From NCBI RefSeq assembly GCF_042666435.1, contig NZ_JBHTDC010000001.1:1840405-1904404 (forward strand): 64,000 nucleotides of DNA, in the 5' to 3' direction. Source of the stretch: Allosphingosinicella sp042666435 (GTDB taxonomy: Bacteria; Pseudomonadota; Alphaproteobacteria; Sphingomonadales; Sphingomonadaceae). A model generated the notes under the pieces. That model saw nothing but the letters and a program-made list of their open reading frames with translations. It did not search any database and had not been told where the DNA came from. The position numbers and the translations under genes are program-made. Each line of letters starts with the position of its first letter. The first letter of the stretch is position 1. Shown here one piece after another: positions 50,187-58,991 of the stretch.

Positions 50187-50368
50187 CCCCCGACGCGAGC
50201 GCGCCAGGGGCCTAGGACTGTGGGGAAAGACGGTTAAAGTAAAGTAAAGGGATTCCGGCGCGACGGCCCCTTGCGGTGAAGCGCGCGCTGGCGTCGATGA
50301 GCCGAGGGCGGTTTCGCGAAGCGCCTCGAAACGTTGCGGATTGGGCGGGGCGATCCAATCTAAAGCGG

Positions 50369-52882
50369 ATGAGCGATTTCGCCCGGTCGCCGCTAACGGC
50401 TATATTGGGGCCGACCAATACCGGAAAGACGCATCTGGCGGTCGAGCGGCTGTGCGCGCATTCGAGCGGGATGATCGGCTTCCCGCTGCGGCTGCTCGCG
50501 CGCGAAGTGTATGACCGGGTCGTCAGGCTCAAGGGCGAGAGCCAGGTCGCTCTCGTGACCGGCGAGGAGAAGATCCTGCCGAAGGATGCGCGCTGGCTGC
50601 TCTGCACCGCCGAGTCCATGCCGATGGAGCGGGACGTCGCGTTCGTCGCCCTGGACGAGGCCCAGCTTGGCGCCGATCCCGAACGCGGCCACATCTTCAC
50701 CGACCGGATGCTCCACGCCCGCGGCCGCGAGGAAACGATGATCCTGGGCTCCGAGAGCCTGAAGCCGATGGTGCGCGCCTTGCTGCCCAAGGCGGAGATT
50801 ATCGGCCGCCCGCGCTTCTCGACATTGAGCTATGCCGGCCCCGCCAAGCTGTCACGCCTGCCCCCGCGCTCCGCCATCGTCGCCTTCTCGGCCGAGCAGG
50901 TCTACGCCGTCGCCGAGATGCTGCGGCGGATGCGCGGCGGCGCGGCGGTGGTGATGGGCGCGCTCTCCCCCCGTACGCGCAACGCGCAGGTGGCGATGTA
51001 TCAGGCGGGCGAGGTCGATTATCTGGTCGCCACCGACGCCGTCGGCATGGGCCTCAACATGGATGTCGGCCATGTCGCCTTCGCCGGCCTCTCCAAGTTC
51101 GACGGACGCCGGCGCCGGCGGCTGACCCCGGCCGAGATGGCGCAGGTCGCCGGCCGCGCCGGGCGCCACCAGCGCGACGGCACGTTCGGCGCGCTCACCC
51201 TCGAAGGCGACCGCGGCGCCGAATTCAGGCCCGAGGAGATCGAGGCGATCGAGGAGCATCGCTTCGCGCCGCTCGATCATCTCTACTGGCGCGAGGGCGA
51301 GCCCGATTTCAGCCATGTCGATGCGCTGATCCGTTCGCTGGAGCGGCGGCCCGGCGAGCCCGCCCTCCGCGCGGCCCCGGAAGCCGTCGACCTCGCCGTC
51401 CTGAAGCGGCTGGCCGGGGACGCGGAGGTGCGGCGCCGCGCGGTGGGGGCGGATCGCGTGAGGCGGCTCTGGGCCGCTTGCGGGCTCCCCGATTTCCGCA
51501 AGACCGGCGCGGATCACCATGCCCGGCTGGTGGCGCGCCTTTATGGCCATCTCAGCGAAGGCGCCGGCCGGATTCCGCAGGGCTGGTATGCCGAGCAGGT
51601 GGCCCGGCTCGACAATGTCCAGGGCGACATCGACACCCTGGCGGACAGGATCGCCGGCGTGCGCACCTGGGCCTACATAGCCCACCGCTCCGACTGGCTG
51701 GCCGCGCCCGCGGCGATGGCCGAGCGGACGCGGGCGGTCGAGGAGAAATTGTCGGACGCTTTGCACGAGCGTCTGACCCAGCGCTTCGTCGACCGCCGCA
51801 CGGCGGTGCTGATGCGCGACGTCGGCGGCAAGGGCGCCGGCGACTTCCCGGTCATCGTCGACGAGCAGGGCGAGGTGAGCGTCGGCACCTATCCGATCGG
51901 CCGGCTCGACGGCTTCGACTTCCAGGTCGATCCGCTGGCGCGCCACTCCGATCGCAAGATGCTGCTCGCGACGGCCGAACGCCGGCTCGGCGGCGAATAT
52001 GAAAAGCGGGCGGCGGCCCTGGTCGCCGACACCGACGATCATTTCACGCTGCGCACCGAGGCGGGCGAGAAGGTCGCCATCCTTTGGCGCGGCCATGAGG
52101 TGGCGCGCCTCGGCCCCGGCAAGAATCTGCTGTCGCCCCGGATCCTGCTCGACAGGCGCCTCGCGCGGGTCTCGGAGCGCGGGCGCGACGCCGTCGTCGA
52201 GCGGCTGAAGAACTGGGTGCGAAGCCGGGTCGAACGCTCGCTCGGCTCGCTGCGCGCCGCGGGCCTCGCCGCTCAGGACCCCGCCGTCGCGCCGGACGCG
52301 CGATCCGTCCTCGCCATGCTCGTCGACGAAGGCGGCATCGTCGCCCGCGCCGCCGTGGCGAGACCGCTGGCGAACCTCGATCGCGAGCAGCGCCGGGGCC
52401 TGTCGCGGCTGGGCGTTCGCATCGGCGCGCTCGATCTGTTCATCCCCGACGTCCTGAAGCCCGAGGCCCGGCGCTGGCGGACCGCGCTCAAGGCCGCCGC
52501 CGCGGGCGAGGCCATGCCGCCATTGCCGCCGCCCGCCAGCGTCCTCCTGCCCACGCCCGACGAAGCGGCGCGGGCCATGCTCGCCCGATTGGGATTCCGG
52601 GCGATGGGGCCGCAGATGCTGCGCGTCGACCTCGCCGAGCGTCTGGCCCGCCACGCGCACCAGGCGCGGTCGGGCAAGCAGGCGAGCGTGATCGACGAGG
52701 CTCTGGCGACGTCGCTCGGCCTCCGGCCGCAGTCCGTCGCCCGGCTGATGCGCGATCTCGGTTTCCGGCCGGCGGCCAACGATCTGGGGTGGGTGTGGAA
52801 GGGGGCGCCGCGGCAGCCGGAGCGCAAGGCCGATCCCGGCCATGCCTTCGCCGCGCTGGGCAAATTGCGGCGCAATGGCTGA
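50369..52882 (+). CDS. Suv3-like ATP-dependent RNA helicase
   Basis: 837-residue superfamily-2 helicase similar to mitochondrial Suv3. It has Walker A LGPTNTGKTH, DEAH variant LDEAQLGADPERGH, the FSAEQVYAVAEMLRR C-terminal helicase segment and AQVAGRAGRHQRDGTFG (motif VI). A long C-terminal region contains NWVRSRVERSLGSLRAAG and a zone like that of alphaproteobacterial homologues. An ATG at 50369 gives a standard N terminus (MSDFARSPLTAILGP); the GTG at 50276 would add 31 residues. The stop overlaps the S4-domain gene. RNA turnover role inferred. Confidence 0.92.
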   Translation: MSDFARSPLTAILGPTNTGKTHLAVERLCAHSSGMIGFPLRLLAREVYDRVVRLKGESQVALVTGEEKILPKDARWLLCTAESMPMERDVAFVALDEAQLGADPERGHIFTDRMLHARGREETMILGSESLKPMVRALLPKAEIIGRPRFSTLSYAGPAKLSRLPPRSAIVAFSAEQVYAVAEMLRRMRGGAAVVMGALSPRTRNAQVAMYQAGEVDYLVATDAVGMGLNMDVGHVAFAGLSKFDGRRRRRLTPAEMAQVAGRAGRHQRDGTFGALTLEGDRGAEFRPEEIEAIEEHRFAPLDHLYWREGEPDFSHVDALIRSLERRPGEPALRAAPEAVDLAVLKRLAGDAEVRRRAVGADRVRRLWAACGLPDFRKTGADHHARLVARLYGHLSEGAGRIPQGWYAEQVARLDNVQGDIDTLADRIAGVRTWAYIAHRSDWLAAPAAMAERTRAVEEKLSDALHERLTQRFVDRRTAVLMRDVGGKGAGDFPVIVDEQGEVSVGTYPIGRLDGFDFQVDPLARHSDRKMLLATAERRLGGEYEKRAAALVADTDDHFTLRTEAGEKVAILWRGHEVARLGPGKNLLSPRILLDRRLARVSERGRDAVVERLKNWVRSRVERSLGSLRAAGLAAQDPAVAPDARSVLAMLVDEGGIVARAAVARPLANLDREQRRGLSRLGVRIGALDLFIPDVLKPEARRWRTALKAAAAGEAMPPLPPPASVLLPTPDEAARAMLARLGFRAMGPQMLRVDLAERLARHAHQARSGKQASVIDEALATSLGLRPQSVARLMRDLGFRPAANDLGWVWKGAPRQPERKADPGHAFAALGKLRRNG

Positions 52883-53171
52883 GGCGGAGACCCTCCGCAT
52901 CGACAAGTTCCTCTGGTTTGCCCGGATCGCGAAAACGCGGAGCCAGGCCCAGGAGCTGGCGGAACAAGGCCGACTCCGCCTCGGCGGCCGGGTGATCGAC
53001 CGCGCCCACGCGCCGGTCCGCGTCGGCGACGTGCTGAGCTTTGCCCAGCGCGGCGTCGTGCGTGTCCTCAGGGTCGACGCGCTGCCCGTGCGCCGGGGGC
53101 CGCCCGCCGAGGCGCGGGCTCTCTATGCCGAGCTTCCCGAAGGCCAAGCCTCCGCTGCACGAGCGGAATGA
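52875..53171 (+). CDS. S4 domain RNA-binding protein
   Basis: 98-residue protein consisting mainly of an S4 RNA-binding domain: LRIDKFLWFARIAKTRSQAQELAEQGRLRLGGR-like organisation with the RLGGRVI loop. It resembles heat-shock protein 15 (HslR), which binds stalled 50S subunits carrying peptidyl-tRNA. The C terminus is Ala/Arg-rich. ATG at 52875 overlaps the helicase stop, so both are translated from one transcript, an RNA-related pair. Confidence 0.9.
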   Translation: MAEAETLRIDKFLWFARIAKTRSQAQELAEQGRLRLGGRVIDRAHAPVRVGDVLSFAQRGVVRVLRVDALPVRRGPPAEARALYAELPEGQASAARAE

Positions 53172-53180
53172 CGCGCCCCG

Positions 53181-54101
53181 TCAACCCAGCACGATCCCCG
53201 GATACCAGCCGCTCTTGGCGACGAGCGCCTTCGCGTCGCGCACCTCGATAATGTCGCGCAGCGCCGCCTGTTTGTCCGCGGCGCCCTGATAATAAGCTTT
53301 GGCGATCCGGTAGCCGACCCAATAGCCGAGATCGCCCGGCCGCTCGGGCGTGCCCATTCCGTTATAGAGCCAGTCGGACCCCATCGCCGACATGTCCTGA
53401 TCGGCGAGGAATTCGGTCTCTAGCTCCCTTTCCCGGCCGCGGGTCGCCGGGGCGAGATGGCCGTAGCTGACCGACCCCGTGATCAACTCGGTCACGAACT
53501 CGGCGCCGCCTTCGAGGAGAGCGGCCTGGAGCACCGTATCGCCGGAATCCTCGGCCTGCGCCGATGGCTGCTGCACATGGACATATTCGTGCGCGATGAC
53601 GGAGACGAAGCGCTCCTCCACATCCGGATTGAAGAAATCGACGGCGCACAGGGCCTCCAGGCCGATCATCACCCCCGCCGCCGCGTTAGCGGTACCGACC
53701 GGCTTGCCTCGCCCGATCGCGATGGTGACCGGCGGGAAGCTCGCCGCTGGATAGAGTTGGCCGAGGCGGGTCAGCGCCGCCTTGAGCCTCTCCTTAACGG
53801 CCGGGAGGGTCTCCGCGCATCGTCGGGCGTCCACATATATTTCCGGCCGCTCGGCGATGGCGGCGGCGATGCGCTCGCCGGTGATCCGCCTGATCCTGGC
53901 GAACTCGTCGAGGCCGTCGCTGCCCTCGTCCAGATAGTCGCGCTGAAGCTGCCCGGCGGTAGGGCGCCCGCCGGCCGCGTCGTAGACGGCGTAGAATCGG
54001 TCGACATCGTCGGTGACTATTGCGGGGCGGATGTCGGTCGGCGGAGCGGCTGCGGCGAGAAGAAGAAGGAGGGCAGCGGTGACGGTTACAGCATGTTTCA
54101 T
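53181..54101 (-). CDS. Predicted Zn-dependent protease (DUF2268-like)
   Basis: 306-residue exported protein: the N-terminal signal peptide ends near LLLLLAAAAPP. The metal-binding helix is visible as VIAHEYVHVQQ (HExxH) around residue 163, followed by LLEGGAEFVTELITGS with the third ligand glutamate. The downstream region has GYWVGYRIAKAYYQ, typical of DUF2268 predicted proteases. Convergent with the S4 gene, nine bases apart. Substrate unknown. Confidence 0.82.
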   Translation of the reverse strand: MKHAVTVTAALLLLLAAAAPPTDIRPAIVTDDVDRFYAVYDAAGGRPTAGQLQRDYLDEGSDGLDEFARIRRITGERIAAAIAERPEIYVDARRCAETLPAVKERLKAALTRLGQLYPAASFPPVTIAIGRGKPVGTANAAAGVMIGLEALCAVDFFNPDVEERFVSVIAHEYVHVQQPSAQAEDSGDTVLQAALLEGGAEFVTELITGSVSYGHLAPATRGRERELETEFLADQDMSAMGSDWLYNGMGTPERPGDLGYWVGYRIAKAYYQGAADKQAALRDIIEVRDAKALVAKSGWYPGIVLG

Positions 54102-54239
54102 GCCACTGTGTTATTCCGACAATACAGTTTTGGCAATGACCCTGATGGGCGGCCGGCACGGGTGCCGCTTGCGCCGTCGTCATTGACGAGCGCGGCGGCG
54201 CGAGACTAGGGACAGGGCGTCTCAGGAGAAGCGTGCACC

Positions 54240-54578
54240 ATGACCTACGTTGTCACCGAAGCCTGCATCCGCTGCAAATATATGGATTGCGTGGAAGTGT
54301 GTCCGGTCGATTGCTTTTACGAAGGCGAGAACATGCTGGTCATCAACCCCAGCGAGTGCATCGACTGCGGCGTCTGCGAGCCCGAATGCCCGGCCGAGGC
54401 GATCCTCCCCGACACCGAGGCGGGGCAGGAGAAGTGGCTCGAGGTCAACGCCAAATTCTCCGCCGAATGGCCGAACATCACGCGCAGCCGCGAAGCCCCC
54501 GCCGACGCCGACGAGCATAAGGGCGAGGAAGGCAAATATGACAAATACTTCTCTTCCGAGCCGGGCGAGGGCGACTGA
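54240..54578 (+). CDS. fdxA: 7Fe ferredoxin FdxA
   Basis: 112-residue ferredoxin with two cluster sites. The first has cysteines at 9, 12(-Lys), 17 and 21 (ACIRCKYMDCVEVCPVDC). The second (ECIDCGVCEPECPAEAI) has cysteines 40, 43, 46 and 50. This is the usual seven-iron (3Fe-4S plus 4Fe-4S) arrangement in the FdxA group. A charged Glu/Asp/Lys tail ends the protein. Transfers electrons in the cytoplasm; the partner is unknown. It is followed at 54832 by carD, a pairing common in Alphaproteobacteria. Confidence 0.95.
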   Translation: MTYVVTEACIRCKYMDCVEVCPVDCFYEGENMLVINPSECIDCGVCEPECPAEAILPDTEAGQEKWLEVNAKFSAEWPNITRSREAPADADEHKGEEGKYDKYFSSEPGEGD

Positions 54579-54686
54579 TCCGTCCCCCATCCAGCGCGTA
54601 CCGTAATAGCCGCAGGGTCGCCGAGCGCTGGCGGATTCCGGATGAAAGGCCGCCGCAAGCCTAGATTTTGCGGCCATTCCGTGCTA

Positions 54687-54692
54687 TATAAT
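54687..54692 (+). promoter_or_regulatory. Candidate -10 box upstream of carD
   Basis: TATAAT in the GC-rich gap between fdxA and carD. No -35 box of good quality sits at 16-18 bases upstream (TAGATT is 19 bases away and TTGCGG only 13). The start codon of carD is 140 bases downstream, giving a long leader. Reported as a weak candidate; the rest of 54579-54831 shows nothing else certain. Confidence 0.3.
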
Positions 54693-54831
54693 CGTATCGA
54701 AGCGGGTGCCGCTCGTGCCCGCAACTTGGTGATCGAACAGAAATCGCCGCAAATCAGATGACTGGACTGCGTTCAACGGGGCGGATGCGGCTTGGCCCGG
54801 TTTGCGGCTATCTCCACGGAAGGTGTATTTC

Positions 54832-55368
54832 ATGGCAGCGAAGGCGTTGAACTTCGACGTTGGCGATTATGTGGTTTATCCCAAGCACGGCGTCGGCCGG
54901 GTGGTCGAACTGCAGAGCACGGATATCGCCGGCATGCAGCTCGAACTCTATGTGCTCCGTTTCGAAAAGGAGCGGATGACGCTGCGCGTTCCCACCAACA
55001 AGGCCGAGAGCGTCGGCATGCGCAAGCTGTCGTCCGACAAGACGATGCAGGAGGCGCTCGCCTGCCTGAAGGGCAAGCCCCGGGTGAAGCGCACCATGTG
55101 GTCGCGCCGCGCGCAGGAATATGAGGCCAAGATCAATTCGGGCGACCTCGTGTCGATCGCCGAAGTGACCCGCGATCTCTTCCGCGCCGACGATCAGCCC
55201 GAGCAGAGCTATTCGGAGCGGCAGATCTTCGAGGCCGCCTCGAGCCGCCTCGCCCGCGAGCTGGCCGCGATGGAGCAGGTCGACGAGCCCAAGGCGCTCG
55301 AGCAGATCCTCGAGATCCTCAACAAGGCCGCGGCGATCTACAACAAGGAAAAGTCCGCCGAGAAGTAA
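54832..55368 (+). CDS. CarD/CdnL family transcriptional regulator
   Basis: 178-residue RNA-polymerase-binding protein. The N-terminal RNAP-interaction domain is FDVGDYVVYPKHGVGRVVEL, LELYVLRFEKERMTLRVPTNKAESVGMRKL. The C-terminal helical DNA-binding domain contains KRTMWSRRAQEYEAKINSGDLVSIAEVTRDLF. CarD stabilises open complexes, especially at rRNA promoters. The ATG at 54832 is the natural start; 54802 adds ten unrelated residues. An excellent terminator follows. Confidence 0.95.
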   Translation: MAAKALNFDVGDYVVYPKHGVGRVVELQSTDIAGMQLELYVLRFEKERMTLRVPTNKAESVGMRKLSSDKTMQEALACLKGKPRVKRTMWSRRAQEYEAKINSGDLVSIAEVTRDLFRADDQPEQSYSERQIFEAASSRLARELAAMEQVDEPKALEQILEILNKAAAIYNKEKSAEK

Positions 55369-55396
55369 GCGCTCGCGCTCGCGGCAGGACGATCGA

Positions 55397-55423
55397 GGCG
55401 GCCCGGAGACGGGCCGCCTTTTT
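55397..55423 (+). terminator. Intrinsic terminator of carD
   Basis: Perfect nine-pair stem GGCGGCCCG / CGGGCCGCC with a GAGA tetraloop (55397-55418), followed directly by TTTTT (55419-55423). It is 29 bases past the carD stop. This is the clearest intrinsic terminator in the window. Confidence 0.92.
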
Positions 55424-55484
55424 CATGTTGCGGCCGCCGCGCTCTAGGTGTATTGCACATGCAACACAGTTCTGGAGACATGCC

Positions 55485-56225
55485 ATGCGCGCCGCCCTCA
55501 TCCTCGTTCCCGCTCTGGCGCTCGCCGCCTGCAACATCGTCGCCGACGCCCAGGAGGGCGCGGGCGACCAGGCCCACGGCGAGACGACGCAACGCGATTA
55601 TCAGGTCGGCGCCTTCGATTCGGTCTCGCTCGGCGGCCACCACAATGTCGTCGTCCAGGTCGGCCCCGCCGTCTCGGTGCGCGCGCAAGGGTCCGCCGCG
55701 GAACTCGACCGGCTGGAGATCGAGGTCAGGGACGGCGATCTCCACATCGGCACCAAGAAGGGCGAGAAATGGTCGATCGGCTTCAACCGCGACCGTCCCC
55801 CCGTCACCATCTACGTCACCACGCCGTCCCTCGCCGCCGCTTCGATCGGCGGTTCCGGCGACATGAAGATCGACAAGGTCGAGGGCGACGGCTTCTCGGC
55901 TTCGATCGGCGGCTCGGGCGACATGCAGATCGCATCGCTCCGCGTCGGCACCGCCGACTTCTCGATCGCCGGCTCGGGCGGCATCCGCGCCGCCGGCACG
56001 GCCCAGCGCACCGACGTCTCGATCGCCGGCTCGGGCGACGTGTCGCTCGCCGAGCTGGAGAGCCGCAGCGCCTCCGTCTCGATCGTCGGCTCGGGCGATG
56101 TCAGCGCGCGCGCGATGGAGACGGCCGATGTCTCGATCATGGGCTCGGGCGATGTCGCGATCAGCGGCCCGGCCAAATGCACGATCAGCAAGATGGGCTC
56201 GGGCGACGTCCGCTGCGGCGGCTGA
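55485..56225 (+). CDS. DUF2807 (head-GIN-domain) lipoprotein with GSGD repeats
   Basis: 246-residue exported protein. The N-terminal lipobox LALAAC suggests lipidation. A short linker (EGAGDQAHGE) precedes a DUF2807 beta-helix made of seven short repeats of the form SIxGSGDxxI (SIGGSGDMK, SIGGSGDMQ, SIAGSGGIR, SIAGSGDVS, SIVGSGDVS, SIMGSGDVA, SKMGSGDVR). Such right-handed parallel beta-helix proteins are surface or envelope proteins of unknown function. Repeats are also conserved at the DNA level. A paralogue follows. Confidence 0.88.
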   Translation: MRAALILVPALALAACNIVADAQEGAGDQAHGETTQRDYQVGAFDSVSLGGHHNVVVQVGPAVSVRAQGSAAELDRLEIEVRDGDLHIGTKKGEKWSIGFNRDRPPVTIYVTTPSLAAASIGGSGDMKIDKVEGDGFSASIGGSGDMQIASLRVGTADFSIAGSGGIRAAGTAQRTDVSIAGSGDVSLAELESRSASVSIVGSGDVSARAMETADVSIMGSGDVAISGPAKCTISKMGSGDVRCGG

Positions 56226-56270
56226 CCATCGTTACAAAGCCTTAACCATGTCGGCTTCATGGTCCTTTCC

Positions 56271-56966
56271 ATGAAAAGGATCATGCTCGCCGGACTCGCG
56301 CTCGCCGCTGCGGCGCCCGCTACGGCGGCGGAGCGCCGCTACACCGTCACCGATTTCGACCGGGTCCAGGTGGACGGCCCCTTCGTCGTCACGCTCTCCA
56401 CCGGCAAGGCGGCCTCGGCCACGGCCAGCGGAGGCCAGCAGGCGATCGACGGCGTCTCGATCGAGGTCCAGGGACGCCTGCTCAAGGTGCGGCCGAACCG
56501 CTCGGCCTGGGGCGGCTTTCCCGGCGAGGCGGGCGGCCCGCTCGTCATCGCGCTGACCACGCACGGCCTTCGCGGCGCGACGGTCACGGGGTCGGGGAGC
56601 CTCGCCATCGACAAGGCGCGGGCGATGCGCTTCGACGTCGCGGTCTCGGGCAGCGGCCGCATCGCGCTCGGCGCCGTCGAGGCGGATATGCTCAACCTCG
56701 GCCTGCTCGGCTCCGGCCGCATCGCGATCGGCGGCAAGACCGAAAAGCTGCGCGCCACCGTCCAGGGCAGCGGCGATCTCGACGCCGCCGGCCTCGTCGC
56801 CGACGACGCCGACATCGTCGCCGACACCGCCGGCACGATCGCCGTGACGGTCAATGGCCCCGCCAGCGTCACCGCGACCGGCCCCGGCGACACTTCCATC
56901 CTCGGCACCCCCGCCTGCGCGGTAAAATCCCGCGGCTCCGGCCGCGTCCTCTGCGGGAGCGAATAG
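56271..56966 (+). CDS. DUF2807 exported protein, second paralogue
   Basis: 231-residue protein with signal peptide (MKRIMLAGLALAAAAPATAA) lacking the lipobox cysteine. It has the same domain architecture as the preceding gene: a barrel-like start (YTVTDFDRVQVDGPFVVTLSTG) and degenerate GSG repeats (TGSGS, SGSGR, LGSGR, QGSGD). Ends with SRGSGRVLCGSE. It starts 45 bases after the first copy. Tandem duplication is inferred. Confidence 0.85.
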   Translation: MKRIMLAGLALAAAAPATAAERRYTVTDFDRVQVDGPFVVTLSTGKAASATASGGQQAIDGVSIEVQGRLLKVRPNRSAWGGFPGEAGGPLVIALTTHGLRGATVTGSGSLAIDKARAMRFDVAVSGSGRIALGAVEADMLNLGLLGSGRIAIGGKTEKLRATVQGSGDLDAAGLVADDADIVADTAGTIAVTVNGPASVTATGPGDTSILGTPACAVKSRGSGRVLCGSE

Positions 56967-56998
56967 AAAAGTTGCCCCCGGCAGCTTTTCCATCCGCT

Positions 56999-57403
56999 CT
57001 AGATCAACGCCAGCGCCGCCAGCTTGATGGCCAGATTGGGCGGCAGCGCCGCCAGCCCTTCGTCGTCGCCGTCGAAATCGAGCGGTGCATCCTCGGCGGC
57101 GAGATAGCGCCAGCCCTGGTGGGCGCGCTTGGGCAGCGCCCTTACCGGAACCAGTTCGGGAGCGAGCCGGATGATCGTCCGGCGGTCCTCGCCCTCCGCG
57201 AAGCCGATTATGGTCTGTCGGGCGGCGAGCCGGTGCTTGATGATCCAAAAGATGGAGCCGCCGATCAGTTCGTCCGCGCGGGTCGGCTTGAACCGCGTGA
57301 CGATCGGCACGAAGCCGTCCCTCAGCCGCGATTCCTGCCGTTTGCGGAGCGCGTCGAAGGTCCTGCAGCCGACCGCGACCTTGCTGATGTGGAGCGAGGG
57401 CAT
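56999..57403 (-). CDS. DUF1489 family protein
   Basis: 134-residue cytoplasmic protein of the DUF1489 family. Typical sequence LHISKVAVGCRTFDALRKRQ at the N terminus, FVPIVTRFKPTRADELIGGSIFWIIKHRLAARQTIIGF and the RAHQGWRYLA block. The family is mainly alphaproteobacterial and of unknown function. It lies immediately downstream of mgtE on the same strand, with about 40 bases between, so cotranscription is likely. Confidence 0.92.
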   Translation of the reverse strand: MPSLHISKVAVGCRTFDALRKRQESRLRDGFVPIVTRFKPTRADELIGGSIFWIIKHRLAARQTIIGFAEGEDRRTIIRLAPELVPVRALPKRAHQGWRYLAAEDAPLDFDGDDEGLAALPPNLAIKLAALALI

Positions 57404-57442
57404 GGCAATCCCCTGCCGCCATCGCGGCGTCGGATCAAGCGC

Positions 57443-58858
57443 TTAGCCGACCAACCCGGACGCGACGGCGAGGCCGAGGAAGGCGAAGAAGCCCATGGAA
57501 TCGGTGATCATCGTGACGAATACCGACGAAGCCACCGCCGGGTCCTGGTCCAGCCGCTCGATCAGCACCGGCACCACGACGCCGGCCAGGCCCGCTATCG
57601 CGATGTTGATCAGCATCGCGAGCGCGATCACCGCGCCCAGTTCCGGGTTCGAGAAGACCAGGCCAGCGCCCAGGCCGATGAGGATGGCGATGGTGATCCC
57701 GTTCAGCAGCGCAAGCCTGATTTCCCGCCAGATGGTGCGCCAGGTATTGGAGCGGGTGAGCTGGTTCATCGCCAGCGCGCGCACCGCCACCGCCATCGTC
57801 TGCGTCCCCGCATTGCCGCCGATCGAGGCGACGATCGGCATCAGCACCGCAAGCGCGACCATCTCCTCGATCGCCGCTCCGAACAAGGCGATGATGAACG
57901 AGGCGACCAGGGCGGTGCCGAGATTGGCGATCAGCCACCGTACCCGCGCTCGATAGCTGTCGCGGATCGGCTCGTTGATGTCGCCCTCGCCGGCGCCCGA
58001 AAGGAGCAGCACGTCCTCGCCCGCTTCCTCCTGGATGATGTGGACGACGTCGTCGACCGTGATCATGCCGACCAGCCGCCCCGCCTGGTCGACCACCGCC
58101 GCCGAGATCAGCGCATATTTCTGGAAACGGAGCGCGACCTCCTCCTGGTCCATGTCGACCGGGATCAGTGTCTGCTCGCGCTGCATCAAATCCGCCATCG
58201 CGATGTGGCGCGGCGTGCGCAGGATCCAGGAAAGCTGCACCGTCCCCACCGGATGGTGGTGGGGGTCGACCACGAATATCTCCCAGAAATCGGTGGTCAG
58301 GCCTTCGCCGGCGCGCAGATAATCGATCACCTGGCCGACGGTCCAATGTTCGGGCACCGCGATCAGATCGCGCTGCATCAGGCGGCCGGCGGATTCCTCG
58401 GGGAAGGTCAGCGCCTCCTCGATCGCCGCCCGGTCGTCGGGATCGAGCGCGCGCAGCACGGCGCGCTGGTCCTCCTCCTCCATGTCCTCGATGATCGCGA
58501 CGGCGTCGTCGGTCTCGAGCTGGCCGGCAATGTCGGCGACCTCGTGCGGCTCCAAGGCGTCGATCAGTTCCTCGCGGACCCAGTCGTTCATTTCGGAAAA
58601 GACGTCGCCGTCGAGCAGGTCGGCGACCGCGGCGGCGAGCGCGCGCCGGTCGTCGCGATCGACGATCTCGAACAGATCGGCGATGTCGGCCGGATGGAGC
58701 GGCTCGACCAGCGCCCGCGCGCCTTCGGCGTCGCCGGCGTCGACACGCTCCATGACGCGGCGGATGAAATCGGGCTTCAGCCGATCGTCCTTGTCGAGCT
58801 GGTCCTCGGCCGGGTCGGTCACGGGGATTTCGGGCGCGTCGAATTCGCTGTCGCTCAT
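57443..58858 (-). CDS. mgtE: Magnesium transporter MgtE
   Basis: 471-residue channel-like Mg2+ transporter. N-terminal superhelical domain (LHPADIADLFEIVD), tandem CBS domains (EESAGRLMQRDLIAV; RLVGMITVDDVVHIIQEEAGED), a connecting plug helix and five C-terminal helices with IGGNAGTQTMAVAVRALA and TMITDSMGFFAFLGLA. The N and CBS domains sense cytosolic Mg2+ and gate the pore. The ATG at 58858 is chosen; the upstream frame to 59107 overlaps the divergent cyclophilin gene. Confidence 0.95.
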   Translation of the reverse strand: MSDSEFDAPEIPVTDPAEDQLDKDDRLKPDFIRRVMERVDAGDAEGARALVEPLHPADIADLFEIVDRDDRRALAAAVADLLDGDVFSEMNDWVREELIDALEPHEVADIAGQLETDDAVAIIEDMEEEDQRAVLRALDPDDRAAIEEALTFPEESAGRLMQRDLIAVPEHWTVGQVIDYLRAGEGLTTDFWEIFVVDPHHHPVGTVQLSWILRTPRHIAMADLMQREQTLIPVDMDQEEVALRFQKYALISAAVVDQAGRLVGMITVDDVVHIIQEEAGEDVLLLSGAGEGDINEPIRDSYRARVRWLIANLGTALVASFIIALFGAAIEEMVALAVLMPIVASIGGNAGTQTMAVAVRALAMNQLTRSNTWRTIWREIRLALLNGITIAILIGLGAGLVFSNPELGAVIALAMLINIAIAGLAGVVVPVLIERLDQDPAVASSVFVTMITDSMGFFAFLGLAVASGLVG

Positions 58859-58991
58859 CGCCCTCTCCTGTTCGCGTGACGAACGCTTCCTAGGCGCGGC
58901 GGCGGCGGCTGTCGATATTTCTGAAGTGCGGGGGTGGCGCGGCCGCGGCCCCGCCCCTAAGTCGCAGCCGACCCCATCAGGAGACTCTTTC

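Noticed and set aside
50235..50249. TAAAG tandem triplet upstream of the Suv3-like helicase
   Set aside because: Only three copies; could be a weak promoter or slippage tract but nothing else supports a role.
54108..54136. Possible sigma-70 promoter (TTGCCA-N17-TAACAC) on the minus strand for the DUF2268-like gene
   Set aside because: Its start point would fall at the ATG itself, leaving no leader, so the match may be chance.
54579..54831. tRNA or riboswitch in the fdxA-carD gap
   Set aside because: No cloverleaf, no conserved tRNA boxes and no riboswitch-like core recognised.
55880..56210. CRISPR-like regular spacing of similar DNA units
   Set aside because: The units encode in-frame GSGD protein repeats of variable spacing inside DUF2807; there is no palindromic repeat or unique spacer, and no cas genes.
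56972..58879. 635-codon plus-strand frame opposite mgtE and DUF1489
   Set aside because: Antisense to two confidently identified genes; composition is His/Arg/Asp-rich without any motif.
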